From NCBI RefSeq assembly GCF_000179555.1, contig NZ_AECZ01000001.1, positions 186,001 through 250,000 of the forward strand: a DNA stretch of 64,000 nt, read 5' to 3'. The notes under the pieces are model-generated. The model made no database searches. It was not told where the DNA came from and was given only the letters and a program-made list of their open reading frames with translations. This document shows, one piece after another, positions 45,069-53,725 of the stretch (its first letter is position 1; every line of letters begins with the position of its first letter). The position numbers and the translations under genes are program-made. Origin of the DNA: Solidesulfovibrio fructosivorans JJ] (lineage in GTDB: Bacteria; Desulfobacterota; Desulfovibrionia; Desulfovibrionales; Desulfovibrionaceae).

Positions 45069-46221
45069 AAATCGCTTCGATATCGGCTTGGCTCGGCTGC
45101 CGGGGGTTGGTCAAAAGGCACAGGTCGTCCAGGGCATTGTGGGCAAGCCGGGTCAGGGCTTCCGGGCCGACGCCGAGGTCGGCCAGGCCGATGGTGACGC
45201 CGGCGGCGCGCTTGAAGTCCCGCATGGCGGCGAGCACAGCGTCCTTCTTTTCGTCCGGCCCGGCATCGTCGGCGAAGCGCGCGCCCAAAAGACGTCCGAT
45301 GTCCGCGTAGCGCTCCGGCGCGGCGCTGAAATTGTAGTCCGCCACGTGATCCAGCAAAATGGCGTTGCAAAGCCCATGGGGCAGGTCGAGCAGCCCGCCC
45401 AGGCTGTGGGACATGGCGTGGACCGCGCCGAGGATGGCGTTGGAAAAGGCCATGCCGGCGTACAGGCTGGCCAGGAGCATGCCGCCGCGGGCCTGCATGT
45501 CCTTGGGGTTGCGCATGGCCGGAAGCAGATGGGCGGCGATGAGGCGGATGGCCTCGCGGGCGAGCAGATCGGTCATGGGGCTGTTCGCGTTGGAAACGTA
45601 GGCCTCCATGGCGTGGGTCAGGGCGTCGAGTCCGGTATGGGCGGTCAGGGTTTCGGACATGGTCACGGTGGTTTCGGGGTCGATCAGGGCCGCGTCCGGG
45701 ATCAGCGTCTTGCCGGCAATGGCGATCTTGACCCGGCGCTCGCTGTCCGTGATGATGGCGAACTGGGACACCTCGGCCCCGGTGCCGGCCGTGGTCGGCA
45801 CGCACAAAAGCGGCGGGCCGGGCCGTTCCACGTTGTCCACGCCCTCGAATTCCCGGATGTGGCGCTGGTTGACGCTGACGATGCCGATGGCCTTGGCGCA
45901 GTCCATGGCCGAGCCGCCGCCGACGGCCACCAGGGCATCGCAGCCGGCGTCGCCGAAAATGCGCGATCCGGCCATGGACTCGTGATCGCGGGGATTGGAG
46001 GAAAAATCGGTAAAAAGGGTCGTTTCGACCCCGGCGGCGTCGAGGCTTTCCTGGACCCGCTGCGGCCAGCCGAAATCCATGAGGCCGGAATCGGCCACGA
46101 GCAAGGCATGGCGCACGCCGAGCCCGGCCGCCTGCCGCCCGGCCAGGGCCAGGGCTCCGTTGCCGAAAACAAATTCCGGGGCCACGAATTTGCGCATGGC
46201 AAGTAAAATATCGTCCCGCAT
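45040..46221 (-). CDS. Iron-containing alcohol dehydrogenase
   Basis: A 393-residue group III dehydrogenase. Visible motifs are ALVAVGGGSAMDCAKAIG (NAD binding), PTTAGTGAEVSQFAIIT, GLDALTHAMEAYVS and the iron-binding HAMSHSLGG and DLPHGLCNAILL. ATG 46221 is chosen because the product then starts MRDDILLAMRKFVAPEFVFGNG, typical for the family. It would oxidise short alcohols or reduce aldehydes with NAD(H). Translation is coupled to the downstream histidine kinase by overlap, which is an unusual pairing. Confidence 0.92.
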   Translation of the reverse strand: MRDDILLAMRKFVAPEFVFGNGALALAGRQAAGLGVRHALLVADSGLMDFGWPQRVQESLDAAGVETTLFTDFSSNPRDHESMAGSRIFGDAGCDALVAVGGGSAMDCAKAIGIVSVNQRHIREFEGVDNVERPGPPLLCVPTTAGTGAEVSQFAIITDSERRVKIAIAGKTLIPDAALIDPETTVTMSETLTAHTGLDALTHAMEAYVSNANSPMTDLLAREAIRLIAAHLLPAMRNPKDMQARGGMLLASLYAGMAFSNAILGAVHAMSHSLGGLLDLPHGLCNAILLDHVADYNFSAAPERYADIGRLLGARFADDAGPDEKKDAVLAAMRDFKRAAGVTIGLADLGVGPEALTRLAHNALDDLCLLTNPRQPSQADIEAIYEDARQTNG

Positions 46222-46343
46222 GCGCCCTCCCCTGCGACGCGACATTGCGCCGGTTATCCCGGAGCCCCGATTGTTTGTCGAATACGGTCGGGCCATGCCG
46301 AGAAAACGGCGTCTGGCCCCAAGATACAGCGTTGACCGGGCCC

Positions 46344-47141
46344 TTACAAGGCTTGACGACGCGGCGCAACCGTCCGGCCGGACAGCTCCGCAGCGGTGAC
46401 GACTTGGATGCCCCGCTCGGCCATGGCTTCGGCCAGCCCGGGTTCGGTGAGCGCCGCGAGTTCCAGCTCGCGTCCTTCGCTGTAGGTGCTGATCGCGGCC
46501 AGTGCGGCGTCGTGGCGGCCAGGGTGGACCATGACCTCCACCGTTCCCGAGCCGCCAAGGGCGGCGAAGGCGGCGTCCACCAGGGACAGAAACGTCGTGG
46601 CGCTCAGGTTCTCGCCGTAAAACCGGGTGAGGCACAAATCCGCATGGACCACGCCGGCTTCAGTCAGTGATTCGCGCATGGCGTCGGAAACGGCTCGTCC
46701 CGGCACGCCGAGTTCCCGGGCCAGCTCTACAAAGATCGGCATGGCTCCCGGCCGATTGTGGATATGATGATGGGAGTCGAGGTGGCTTGGCGTCAGTCCC
46801 GATTGCCTGAACCGGGCCAGCTGGGCCCGCCATTCCCGGCGCACCTCGTTCGGATCGATGTCCACGACCGCTTTCTTTTTACGGGGGAAAAGCCCCTCTT
46901 CCGTGACCAGGCTGGGGATTTGCTCCGGCGGCAGGCAGGGACGCCCCCCAGTGAGTTGCAAATGCAACCCGACCCGGCCGGCGATGCGCGGTCCCAGGCG
47001 GGTAAGCCGCTCCAGCCCGCCCTCGACGCAGACCATGGCGGTCGTGCCTCCGACGACGCCGGCGGCCATGGCCGTAAGAATCCCGGCGCTCACCCCCTCG
47101 GTCAGGCCGAAATCGTCCGCGTTGACGAAAAGCCGACGCAT
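46344..47141 (-). CDS. YdjC/ChbG-type carbohydrate deacetylase (HpnK-like)
   Basis: A 265-residue protein. RLFVNADDFGLTEGVSAGIL near the N-terminus provides the metal-binding Asp pair and THLDSHHHIH-like SHLDSHHHIHNRPG gives the His ligands; MVHPG near 215 also fits. Family members deacetylate chito-oligosaccharides or act in hopanoid biosynthesis (HpnK). ATG 47141 is preceded by GGAGGGGGG. It follows elbB by 37 bases on the same strand. Confidence 0.85.
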   Translation of the reverse strand: MRRLFVNADDFGLTEGVSAGILTAMAAGVVGGTTAMVCVEGGLERLTRLGPRIAGRVGLHLQLTGGRPCLPPEQIPSLVTEEGLFPRKKKAVVDIDPNEVRREWRAQLARFRQSGLTPSHLDSHHHIHNRPGAMPIFVELARELGVPGRAVSDAMRESLTEAGVVHADLCLTRFYGENLSATTFLSLVDAAFAALGGSGTVEVMVHPGRHDAALAAISTYSEGRELELAALTEPGLAEAMAERGIQVVTAAELSGRTVAPRRQAL

Positions 47142-47178
47142 CCCCCCTCCTCTCCGCTCAAACCGCCGCAAGCCCGTC

Positions 47179-47835
47179 CTACGGATGCACCCGGGCCAGG
47201 ACTTCGGCCACCAGCTTTTCGATGCCCTTGGCGATGTCCGCGATGCCCGGGCCGAGCATGTAGGCCGGGGTGCTGACGAGATTGTTGGCCGCGTCCACGT
47301 GGATTTCGTCCACGGCGCATGTGATGTGTTTCGCCCCGGCCGCTTCCAGGGCCTGGGCCGTGCCGGGATCGTTGCCGATGGTCAGTTCGGGATGAAACCG
47401 GCCCAGAGCCAAGGCCAGCACGGCCGGGGCGATGCAGATGGCGCCGATGGGCTTGCCGGCGGCATGCATGGCGTCAAGCAGCGTGGCCACGGAAGGGGAA
47501 ACTGTTCCTTTCGCGCCTTTCTCGGCAAAATCGCAGAGGTTTTTTGCCGCGCCAAAACCGCCGGGCAAAATCAGCCCGTCCAGGGCGTCGGCCGTCACGG
47601 TCGCCACATCGGTCACCGCGCCCCGGGCGATGCGCGCCGCTTCCACGCGTACGTTGCGCGTCTCCCCGCTTGGGACCTTGGCGGCATGGTCCACGGCCGG
47701 TGCGGTCATCTCCGGAGCCAGGCACAGAACCTTGGCGCCGGCCTTGTTCAGAAAATAGAGGGCCAGCGTCGCCTCGTGGATTTCCGAGCCGTCCAGCACG
47801 CCGCATCCCGAAAGCAAAACGCCGATGGTTGGCAT
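47179..47835 (-). CDS. elbB: ElbB-type glyoxalase/amidotransferase-like protein
   Basis: A 218-residue DJ-1/GATase1-fold protein. It starts MPTIGVLLSGCGVLDGSEIHEA, with PGGFGAAKNLCDFA, the nucleophile-elbow AICIAPAVLA and EIHVDAANNLVSTPAYM typical of ElbB. E. coli ElbB has glyoxalase activity and has been linked to isoprenoid synthesis. ATG 47835 is selected because GGAGG is 7 bases upstream. Proximity to an HpnK-like gene hints at hopanoid/isoprenoid metabolism. Confidence 0.9.
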   Translation of the reverse strand: MPTIGVLLSGCGVLDGSEIHEATLALYFLNKAGAKVLCLAPEMTAPAVDHAAKVPSGETRNVRVEAARIARGAVTDVATVTADALDGLILPGGFGAAKNLCDFAEKGAKGTVSPSVATLLDAMHAAGKPIGAICIAPAVLALALGRFHPELTIGNDPGTAQALEAAGAKHITCAVDEIHVDAANNLVSTPAYMLGPGIADIAKGIEKLVAEVLARVHP

Positions 47836-47993
47836 CACATCGCCTCCGTGCCGCAACAGGGTTTTACGCTGCGTTTTCGATCCGTTAAATCTTAGCCCCG
47901 GGGCCCGTTTTCGTCAAACCGGACCGGCGCGGTCACGTCTTCGTACAACATCACCCGCGTTGCCTTTGGGGTGAAAAGAGCGCAAAAAGCCCC

Positions 47994-49193
47994 ATGTCCG
48001 AACATTTGCCCAATACTTTAACCGACCGCGTCACACCGCTCACCATTTCCGATACCACCCTGCGCGACGGAGCGCAGATGCCCGGGGTGCGCTTTTCCGT
48101 CGACGACAAGGTCGCCATCGCCAAGGCCCTGGCCGCGGCTGGCGTGGACGTCATCGAGGCCGGGTTTCCGGCCGTTTCCGACCGGGAAATCGAGGCCGTG
48201 CGCCGCATTGCCGCCGAGGTGGCCGGTCCCCGGATCATGGTCCTGTGCCGGGCCTTGACAGCCGATCTTGACGCCGCCTGGGAAGCTCTGCAAGAAGCCG
48301 GTCCCGACCGGCGCGGGGTGGGCGTTTTCCTGGCCACAAGCCCCCTGCACCGCCGCGACAAGCTCGGCAAGACCAAGGGCGAGTGCCTGGAGATGATCCG
48401 GCAGGCCGTGACGTATGCCCGCAAGCGATTTCTCAAAGTGACCTTCAGCTGCGAGGACGGCAGCCGCACCGAGCCGGCCTTTTTGCGCCAGGCCTATACC
48501 GTGGCCATGGACGCCGGGGCCACTGGCATCGGCTTTCCCGACACACTGGGCATCCTGACACCCGAGACGGTCAAGCGGCGGGTGCGCATGCTTACGCAAC
48601 TCGCCCATCCGCGCGGTGTGCGCCTGCGGGTGCACTTCCACAACGACCTCGGGCTGGCCACGGCCAACACCCTGGCCGCCGCCGGGGCCGGCGCGGATAT
48701 CGTGCATCTGACCGTGGGCGGCATCGGCGAGCGGGCCGGCAACGCCCCCCTCGAGGAAACGGTCATGGCCCTGCGCCTGCACAGCCGGCAGTACCGCCGA
48801 AGCGTCGGCGTCGATCCGATGCGGCTGACCGGACTGTGCCGGCTCGTTTCCGAGCGCTCGGGCGTGCCCATCGCCCCAAACAAGGCCGTGGTCGGGGGCA
48901 ACATCTTCGCCACGGCGGCCGGGGTGCACCAGGACGGACTGCTCAAAAACCCCGACACCTACCTGCCTTTCCACCCCGAAGCCGTGGGCGCGCACGGCAT
49001 TCGCCTGCCCCTTTCGCCCATGTCCGGCCGGGCGGCCCTGGCTTTGCGCCTGAAGGAACTGGGCATCGAGCTGACCCCGGACGAACTGGCTGTCGCCGGC
49101 CGGCTGGTCAAAAACGCGGACAAGGAAGCCTGGGCCGACGAGGAGGGGCTTGTGCGCCGGGCCGCCGCCAAGGCCAGGGAGCGTGGCGCGTGA
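47994..49193 (+). CDS. Homocitrate/2-isopropylmalate synthase family protein
   Basis: A 399-residue HMGL-like acyltransferase. The TIM barrel shows ISDTTLRDGAQMPGVRFS, DVIEAGFPAVSDRE, GFPDTLGILTPE, VHFHNDLGLATANTLAA and ERAGNAPLEE, i.e. the metal-binding and catalytic pattern of the family. It lacks the long C-terminal regulatory LeuA dimer domain, so a NifV-like homocitrate synthase or a citramalate-type enzyme is more likely than LeuA. The stop overlaps the GTG of the next gene. Confidence 0.85.
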   Translation: MSEHLPNTLTDRVTPLTISDTTLRDGAQMPGVRFSVDDKVAIAKALAAAGVDVIEAGFPAVSDREIEAVRRIAAEVAGPRIMVLCRALTADLDAAWEALQEAGPDRRGVGVFLATSPLHRRDKLGKTKGECLEMIRQAVTYARKRFLKVTFSCEDGSRTEPAFLRQAYTVAMDAGATGIGFPDTLGILTPETVKRRVRMLTQLAHPRGVRLRVHFHNDLGLATANTLAAAGAGADIVHLTVGGIGERAGNAPLEETVMALRLHSRQYRRSVGVDPMRLTGLCRLVSERSGVPIAPNKAVVGGNIFATAAGVHQDGLLKNPDTYLPFHPEAVGAHGIRLPLSPMSGRAALALRLKELGIELTPDELAVAGRLVKNADKEAWADEEGLVRRAAAKARERGA

Positions 49194-49918
49194 CCGGTGC
49201 CACCGGCATCATGGCCCTTTTCCTGGCGCTGACCCATCTCTACGTCCGCCTGCTCTCCCCGGCCATCGACACGCCACGGAGCCCCTGGCTGTCCCTGGCC
49301 GGCGGCGCGGCCACGGCCTACGTCTTCGTCCACATCTTCCCCGATCTGTGCGCGGGCCAGGAAGCGGTGCGGCGGGCCGGCTGGACCGTTTTGCCGGCGC
49401 TTGACCACCACGTGTTCCTGGTCGCCCTGGCCGGGCTGCTCGTCTTCTACGGCCTGGAGCGGGCGGCCATCCTGGCCCGGGGCGGCCGCGACGCCCCGCC
49501 GGCCGGGCCGGAGAAAAGCGGCGTCTTCTGGTTGCATCTGACCTCGTTTGGTCTGTACAATTTTCTGATCGGCTACCTGCTGGACAACCGGGAGGTGCCG
49601 GGACCGGTGAGCCTTGTCACCTACACCGTGGCCATGGCCCTGCACATGGCCGGAACCGACCACGGCCTGCGGCAACATTTCACCGGCGACTACCATCGCC
49701 TTGGCCGCAAGGTGCTGGCCGGGACGGTCCTTGGCGGCTGGGCCTTTGGTGTGGTCTTCCGCGTTCACGAGGCACTTTTGGCCGTGCTGTTCGCCTTTCT
49801 GGCCGGCGGCGTGGTCATGAACACCATGAAGGATGAAGTCCCGCTCGATGGATCGGGAAATTTCCCGGCCTTTGCCCTGGGCGCGGCCGGCTACGCCGCA
49901 TTGTTGCTCCTCTTATGA
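49190..49918 (+). CDS. ZIP-like integral membrane protein
   Basis: A 242-residue protein with GTG start overlapping the previous stop (GTGA). About seven hydrophobic segments are visible; VFVHIFPDLCAG, DHHVFLVALAGLLVFYGLE and HMAGTDHGLRQHF resemble ZIP metal transporters, which have membrane His residues, but the classic motifs are not complete. Its stop overlaps the ABC exporter start (ATGA), so the three genes form one translationally linked operon. Confidence 0.65.
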   Translation: MTGATGIMALFLALTHLYVRLLSPAIDTPRSPWLSLAGGAATAYVFVHIFPDLCAGQEAVRRAGWTVLPALDHHVFLVALAGLLVFYGLERAAILARGGRDAPPAGPEKSGVFWLHLTSFGLYNFLIGYLLDNREVPGPVSLVTYTVAMALHMAGTDHGLRQHFTGDYHRLGRKVLAGTVLGGWAFGVVFRVHEALLAVLFAFLAGGVVMNTMKDEVPLDGSGNFPAFALGAAGYAALLLLL

Positions 49919-51741
49919 CACGAAACCAAGTCTCTCCCCCGAATAAAGACCGCCATGCCTTTCTCGGCCGGCAGGTCTGGCGGCTCTACACCTTCCTGCG
50001 TCCGTACAAAAAGGCCATGATCGGCGGCCTGGCCCTGAACATTCTGGCCCGGGCCTTCGACCTGCTTCCCCTGGCCATCGCCGGTCGGGTCATCGACGCC
50101 GCCGCGCGCGGCGAGTCCGGTCCCAAGGTCTACCTCTTCTACGGTCTGACCGTACTGGCGAGCTTCATCTTTCTGGCCGTGTTCCAAAGCGGCTCGGATT
50201 ACATGCTTTCGGCCCTGGCCCAGAAGACCCGCCACGATATCCGGCTGGCGCTTTACGGCCATCTGCAATCCCTGGAGCCGGCCTTTTTCGAGGACCGCCA
50301 GACCGGCGACATCATGTCCGTGATCGTGGCCGACGTGGATGCCCTGGAAAGTTTCCTCACCGACTCCACGACCTCGATCATCCGCCTGGTCGTCACTTTC
50401 TGCGGCATCTACGGCTACCTGTTTTTCCTGGAATGGCGGTTGGCCCTGCTCCTTTTCGTTCCCCTGCCCCTGGCCATCTTCGCCGTGCGCCGCTTCGTGA
50501 CCCGGGTCCAGCCCCGCTATCGGCAAACGCGCCGGGCCGTCGGGGCCATTGCCGGCATTCTCGAAAACAATATCAGCGGCATGGGCGTCATCCAGGCCTA
50601 CACGGCCGAGGACAGGCTTTATGAGGCCGTGTCCGCGCGTTCGGCCAGCTACCGCGACGAGGCCATCGCCGCCGAGGGCGAGCGGGCCCGGTTTCTGCCG
50701 GCCATCTATGCCGTGGCCGGGCTGTCCTTCGGCGCGGTCTTCGCCGGTGGCGGCTATCTGGTGGCGGCCGGACTCGGCCCGACCGTCGGCGACTACACCA
50801 CCTTCGTGCTCTTTGCCGCCCGGCTGGTGCTGCCGCTTTTCGTCTTCGGCATGCTCATTAACCAGATTCAGCGGGCAGAGGCCGCCGCTTCGCGCGTCAG
50901 CGAGCTGTTCGCCGTGCGCCCCCGCGTGGCCGATGCGCCCGGGGCCGTAGCCTTGAGAGGGAAGCCCAGCCGCCTGGAATTTAGGGATGTGCGCTTCGCC
51001 TACCCGTCGCGCGGACAGGTCATAAACGGTATCAGCTTCAGCCTGGCAAAGGGGCAGGTGTTGGGTGTGGTCGGCCCGACCGGGGCCGGCAAGTCCACTC
51101 TGGTCAAACTGCTCCTGCGCTATTTCGAGCCGACCGGCGGGGCCATCACCGTCGATGGCGCATCGCTTGCCGCCTACACGCTCAACAGCTATCGCGGCCA
51201 CCTCGGCTACGTGTCCCAGGACGCCTTTTTGTTTCACGGCACCGTGGCCGAAAACATCCTGCTCGGCCGCCCGGAGGCGGACATGGCCGCCGTGCGCCAT
51301 GCCGCGGCCGTTGCCGGAGCCGACGACTTCATCATGAAGCTCCCGTCCGGCTACGACACGGTCATCGGCGAACGCGGGCTCAAGCTCTCCGGCGGCGAAC
51401 GCCAGCGGGTGTCCCTGGCCCGGGCCATCCTGCGCGATCCGGCCATCCTGATCCTCGACGAGGCCACCTCGGCCGTGGACACCCGCACCGAGGCCATCAT
51501 TCAGCAGAATCTGTACGCCTTCCGCGAGGACCGGCTCACCCTGGCCGTGGCCCACCGCCTTTCCACCGTGCGCCAGTGTTCGCAGATTCTGGTCGTGGTG
51601 GACGGCTATGTGGTCGAGCGCGGCGACCATGAGACGCTCCTTGCCGCCGGCGGGGTCTACGCCGGCATGTGGGCCGTCCAAAGCGGCGCGGAGACTTTGG
51701 AGGAGGGGGGAGCCTCCGGCGGCTCGGGGGAAACTTTTTGA
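49915..51741 (+). CDS. ABC exporter (fused permease-ATPase, MsbA-like)
   Basis: A 608-residue half-transporter. Six membrane segments in the first about 330 residues (type IV exporter fold), then an ATPase with Walker A VVGPTGAGKSTL, Q-loop GYVSQDAFLF, signature LSGGERQRVSLARA, Walker B LILDEATSAVD and H-loop VAHRLST. It would work as a homodimer exporting a lipid, peptide or drug. The last about ten residues (GASGGSGETF) and the stop are encoded by the dispersed palindromic element at 51712-51780, so its natural C-terminus has been replaced. Confidence 0.92.
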   Translation: MTRNQVSPPNKDRHAFLGRQVWRLYTFLRPYKKAMIGGLALNILARAFDLLPLAIAGRVIDAAARGESGPKVYLFYGLTVLASFIFLAVFQSGSDYMLSALAQKTRHDIRLALYGHLQSLEPAFFEDRQTGDIMSVIVADVDALESFLTDSTTSIIRLVVTFCGIYGYLFFLEWRLALLLFVPLPLAIFAVRRFVTRVQPRYRQTRRAVGAIAGILENNISGMGVIQAYTAEDRLYEAVSARSASYRDEAIAAEGERARFLPAIYAVAGLSFGAVFAGGGYLVAAGLGPTVGDYTTFVLFAARLVLPLFVFGMLINQIQRAEAAASRVSELFAVRPRVADAPGAVALRGKPSRLEFRDVRFAYPSRGQVINGISFSLAKGQVLGVVGPTGAGKSTLVKLLLRYFEPTGGAITVDGASLAAYTLNSYRGHLGYVSQDAFLFHGTVAENILLGRPEADMAAVRHAAAVAGADDFIMKLPSGYDTVIGERGLKLSGGERQRVSLARAILRDPAILILDEATSAVDTRTEAIIQQNLYAFREDRLTLAVAHRLSTVRQCSQILVVVDGYVVERGDHETLLAAGGVYAGMWAVQSGAETLEEGGASGGSGETF

Positions 51742-51780
51742 AAAAAGTTTCCCCCGAGACCCCCTTCAAAAACTTTCAAA
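51712..51780. repeat. Dispersed palindromic element, copy 3 (overlaps ABC gene)
   Basis: GCCTCCGGCGGCTCGGGGG, inverted repeat GGGGGAAACTTTTT / AAAAAGTTTCCCCC, then CCCCCTTCAAAAACTTTCAA. The CAG/CTG pair of other copies is TCG/CGA here, a compensating change in the stem. It encodes the end of the ABC exporter and follows its stop. Confidence 0.75.
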
Positions 51781-51941
51781 GGGATCGATTAAAAAGTTAA
51801 ACCATAACATGATGTGTTATTAAAAGTACAAAAATAAATCATAGTTATAGAACAATTGAGGGAATAATCAGGAGCGGTAGGCCAGACGCCGGGCGCTTCC
51901 CCGAGTCGGGAAATGCTCCCACAGAGGGACCGGATGATCAG

Positions 51942-52019
51942 GGCCGGCGGGAGGGGCGCGGACGCGAAGGCGTATTCTTCAACTATGCGCCGCACGTGGC
52001 CGCGCCCCCCCCGCCGGCC
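51942..52019. repeat. Structured dispersed element, copy B
   Basis: 19-bp stem 51942-51960 with 52001-52019 (left arm GGCCGGCGGGAGGGG; one A-C mismatch that is G-U on the other strand) around a 40-base loop that is almost identical to that of copy A. It ends 37 bases before the DUF1858-like gene of the selenium cassette. The rest of 51781-51941 is AT-rich with nothing recognisable. Confidence 0.7.
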
Positions 52020-52056
52020 AAGCAAAAAATAATAATACAATACAAGACAATACAGT

Positions 52057-52299
52057 ATGACAAATCGACAATACGAAAAACCTCCGCCGTTCGACCCGGA
52101 GGTCGCGACGGTCCTGGACGTGGTGGCGGCCCATCCGGCCACCCAGGATGTCTTTCGCGGCTACGACGCGGCGGCGGGCTGCTGCCTGCTGTGCCAGGGG
52201 CTTTTCGAGACGGTGGGCGGTTTGGCCGCGCGTTTCGGCCTTGACCGCGACGCGCTGGTGCATGATCTTACGATGGCAATCAACAAGGAAAATCCATGA
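52057..52299 (+). CDS. DUF1858-like small protein in the selenium cassette
   Basis: An 80-residue helical protein resembling DUF1858: VATVLDVVAAHPATQDVFRGYDAAAGCCLLCQGLFETVGGLAARFGLDRDALVHDL (as motif order: helix, hydrophobic pair, C-C-x-x-C, then E-T and GLD). Proteins of this type often carry a Cys pair and occur near redox or sulfur genes. Its stop overlaps the selD start by ATGA, so it is coupled to selD. Confidence 0.7.
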   Translation: MTNRQYEKPPPFDPEVATVLDVVAAHPATQDVFRGYDAAAGCCLLCQGLFETVGGLAARFGLDRDALVHDLTMAINKENP

Positions 52300-53339
52300 G
52301 CATCGAACTGGTCAAGACCGTCACCGCCGCCGGCTGAGCGGCCAAGATCGCTCCAGGGGACCTGGAGGCCGTCTTGCAGGGCTTGCCGCCCGTATCTGAT
52401 CCTCGCTTGCTGACCGCCTCCGGCGTCAACGAGGATGCGGCGGTGGTGCGCCTTCCGGACGGCCGGGGACTGGTCCAGACCGTGGATTTCTTCACCCCCA
52501 TCGTCAACGATCCCTTCAAGTTCGGCCGCATCGCGGCGGTCAACGCCCTGTCCGACGTCTACGCCATGGGCGGCACGCCGCTTTCCGCCATGAACATCGT
52601 CTGCTTCCCCATAAAGACCATGGAACGGGAGGTGCTGGCAGAAATCCTGCGCGGCGGGCTGGACGCCGTTCTGGAGGCCGGGGCGGTCCCGGCCGGCGGG
52701 CATAGCGTGGAGGACCCGGAGGTCAAATACGGCTTGGCCGTGTCCGGGCTGGTCGACGCCGATGCCTTCGCCACCAACACCGGCCTTGCGGAAGGCGACG
52801 TGCTCATCCTGACCAAGCCGCTCGGCACGGGCGTCTTGGCCACGGCGCTCAAGGGCGATTTCGGCGATCCTGTAGCACTCGAGAACGAGCTTTTCACCTG
52901 GGCCGGGCGGCTCAACACGGCCGGCGGCCGGGTGATCCGGGAACTTTCGCTCAAGGCGGCCACGGACGTGACCGGCTTCGGCCTGGGCGGCCATCTGCTG
53001 GAGATGGCTGTCGCTTCGGGCGTTGCCGTGGAAATCCGGCTTGCCGATGTTCCCTTCCTGCCCCAGGCCGTGGAGCTGGCCGGGCTGGGGATGCTCCCGG
53101 CCGGCAGCTTCGCCAACCGCAACTACTGCGCCAAGACCGTTTCCGTGGCAAGCGGCCTCGATCCGATCCAGTCCGATCTCGTCTTCGATGCCCAGACCTC
53201 GGGCGGCCTCGTGCTGGCCGTGCCCGAGGCGAAGGTCGCGGCGGCGCGACGGATGTTGCTCGATGCCGGCGATCTGGCGGCGGTGGTCGGCCGGGTGGTC
53301 GCGGCGCGCCCGGATATGGCGCGGCTGCGCATCGTCTGA
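52296..53339 (+). CDS. selD: Selenophosphate synthetase, itself a selenoprotein (UGA = Sec14)
   Basis: A 347-residue enzyme making selenophosphate from selenide and ATP, the donor for tRNA-Sec. ATG 52296 opens a frame MSIELVKTVTAAG-U-AAKIAPGDLE with TGA at 52335-52337. The TGA falls exactly where SelD has its catalytic Cys/Sec: three residues before the essential Lys (U14, K17; C17/K20 in E. coli). Downstream blocks are typical: VNEDAAVVRL, GLVQTVDFFTPIVNDPFKFG, RIAAVNALSDVYAMG, AGGHSVEDPEVKYGLAVSG, TDVTGFGLGGHLLEM and TSGGLVLAV. A hairpin follows the TGA at 52339-52371. It overlaps the preceding gene by ATGA. Confidence 0.95.
52339..52371 (+). promoter_or_regulatory. Putative bacterial SECIS hairpin in selD
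   Basis: Just after the TGA, CGGC (52339-52342) pairs with GCCG (52368-52371) and CTCCAGG (52351-52357) with CCTGGAG (52361-52367), leaving a CAAGATCG bulge and a short G-rich loop about 20 bases after the TGA. Bacterial SECIS elements lie directly downstream of the UGA with a G-containing loop at this distance and bind SelB. Confidence 0.65.
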
Positions 53340-53368
53340 TAGAGACTTCCGGCAAGGAGAGATCGTTT

Positions 53369-53710
53369 ATGCGCTACGACGTTGTTTTCCATGTCGATGA
53401 GGACGCCGCCCATCTCGATGCGGCGCTGACCAATATTCGCAATTATTACGATGCACTGCCCCAGGAGCGTTTCACGGCCGTATTGCTGGTCAACGGTCCG
53501 GCCATCAAGCTTATGGGCGCGGACGGCGAACATGCGAAGGCGCTTGCGGAGGTCGCCGCGCTGGGGCTTACGGTCCGGGTTTGCCGTAATGCGCTGCGGC
53601 ATTTTAGCCTCGCCCCCGAGTGGCTTTGCCCGGTGTGCGAGATCGTGCCGGCCGGCGTGGTGGAGCTGGTTGCGCGCCAGGCCGAGGGATACGCCTACAT
53701 TAAGCCATAG
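53369..53710 (+). CDS. DsrE-like protein downstream of selD
   Basis: A 113-residue DsrE/DsrF-fold protein: VVFHVDEDAAHLDAALTNIRNYYDAL, FTAVLLVNGPAIKLMGADG, LGLTVRVCRNALRHF and IVPAGVVELVARQAEGYAYIKP are the pattern of this family. Cys near residues 72, 87 and 90 could handle sulfur or selenium. AAGGAGAG precedes ATG 53369. Its place directly after selD suggests help in selenium delivery, by analogy with YedF-like partners; this is inferred. Confidence 0.8.
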   Translation: MRYDVVFHVDEDAAHLDAALTNIRNYYDALPQERFTAVLLVNGPAIKLMGADGEHAKALAEVAALGLTVRVCRNALRHFSLAPEWLCPVCEIVPAGVVELVARQAEGYAYIKP

Positions 53711-53725
53711 CCGCCATTGGCCTCC

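Noticed and set aside
52335-52337. Nonsense mutation inactivating selD
   Set aside because: The TGA is at the known Sec/Cys position with a following hairpin, and an island in tRNA-Sec indicates Sec machinery.
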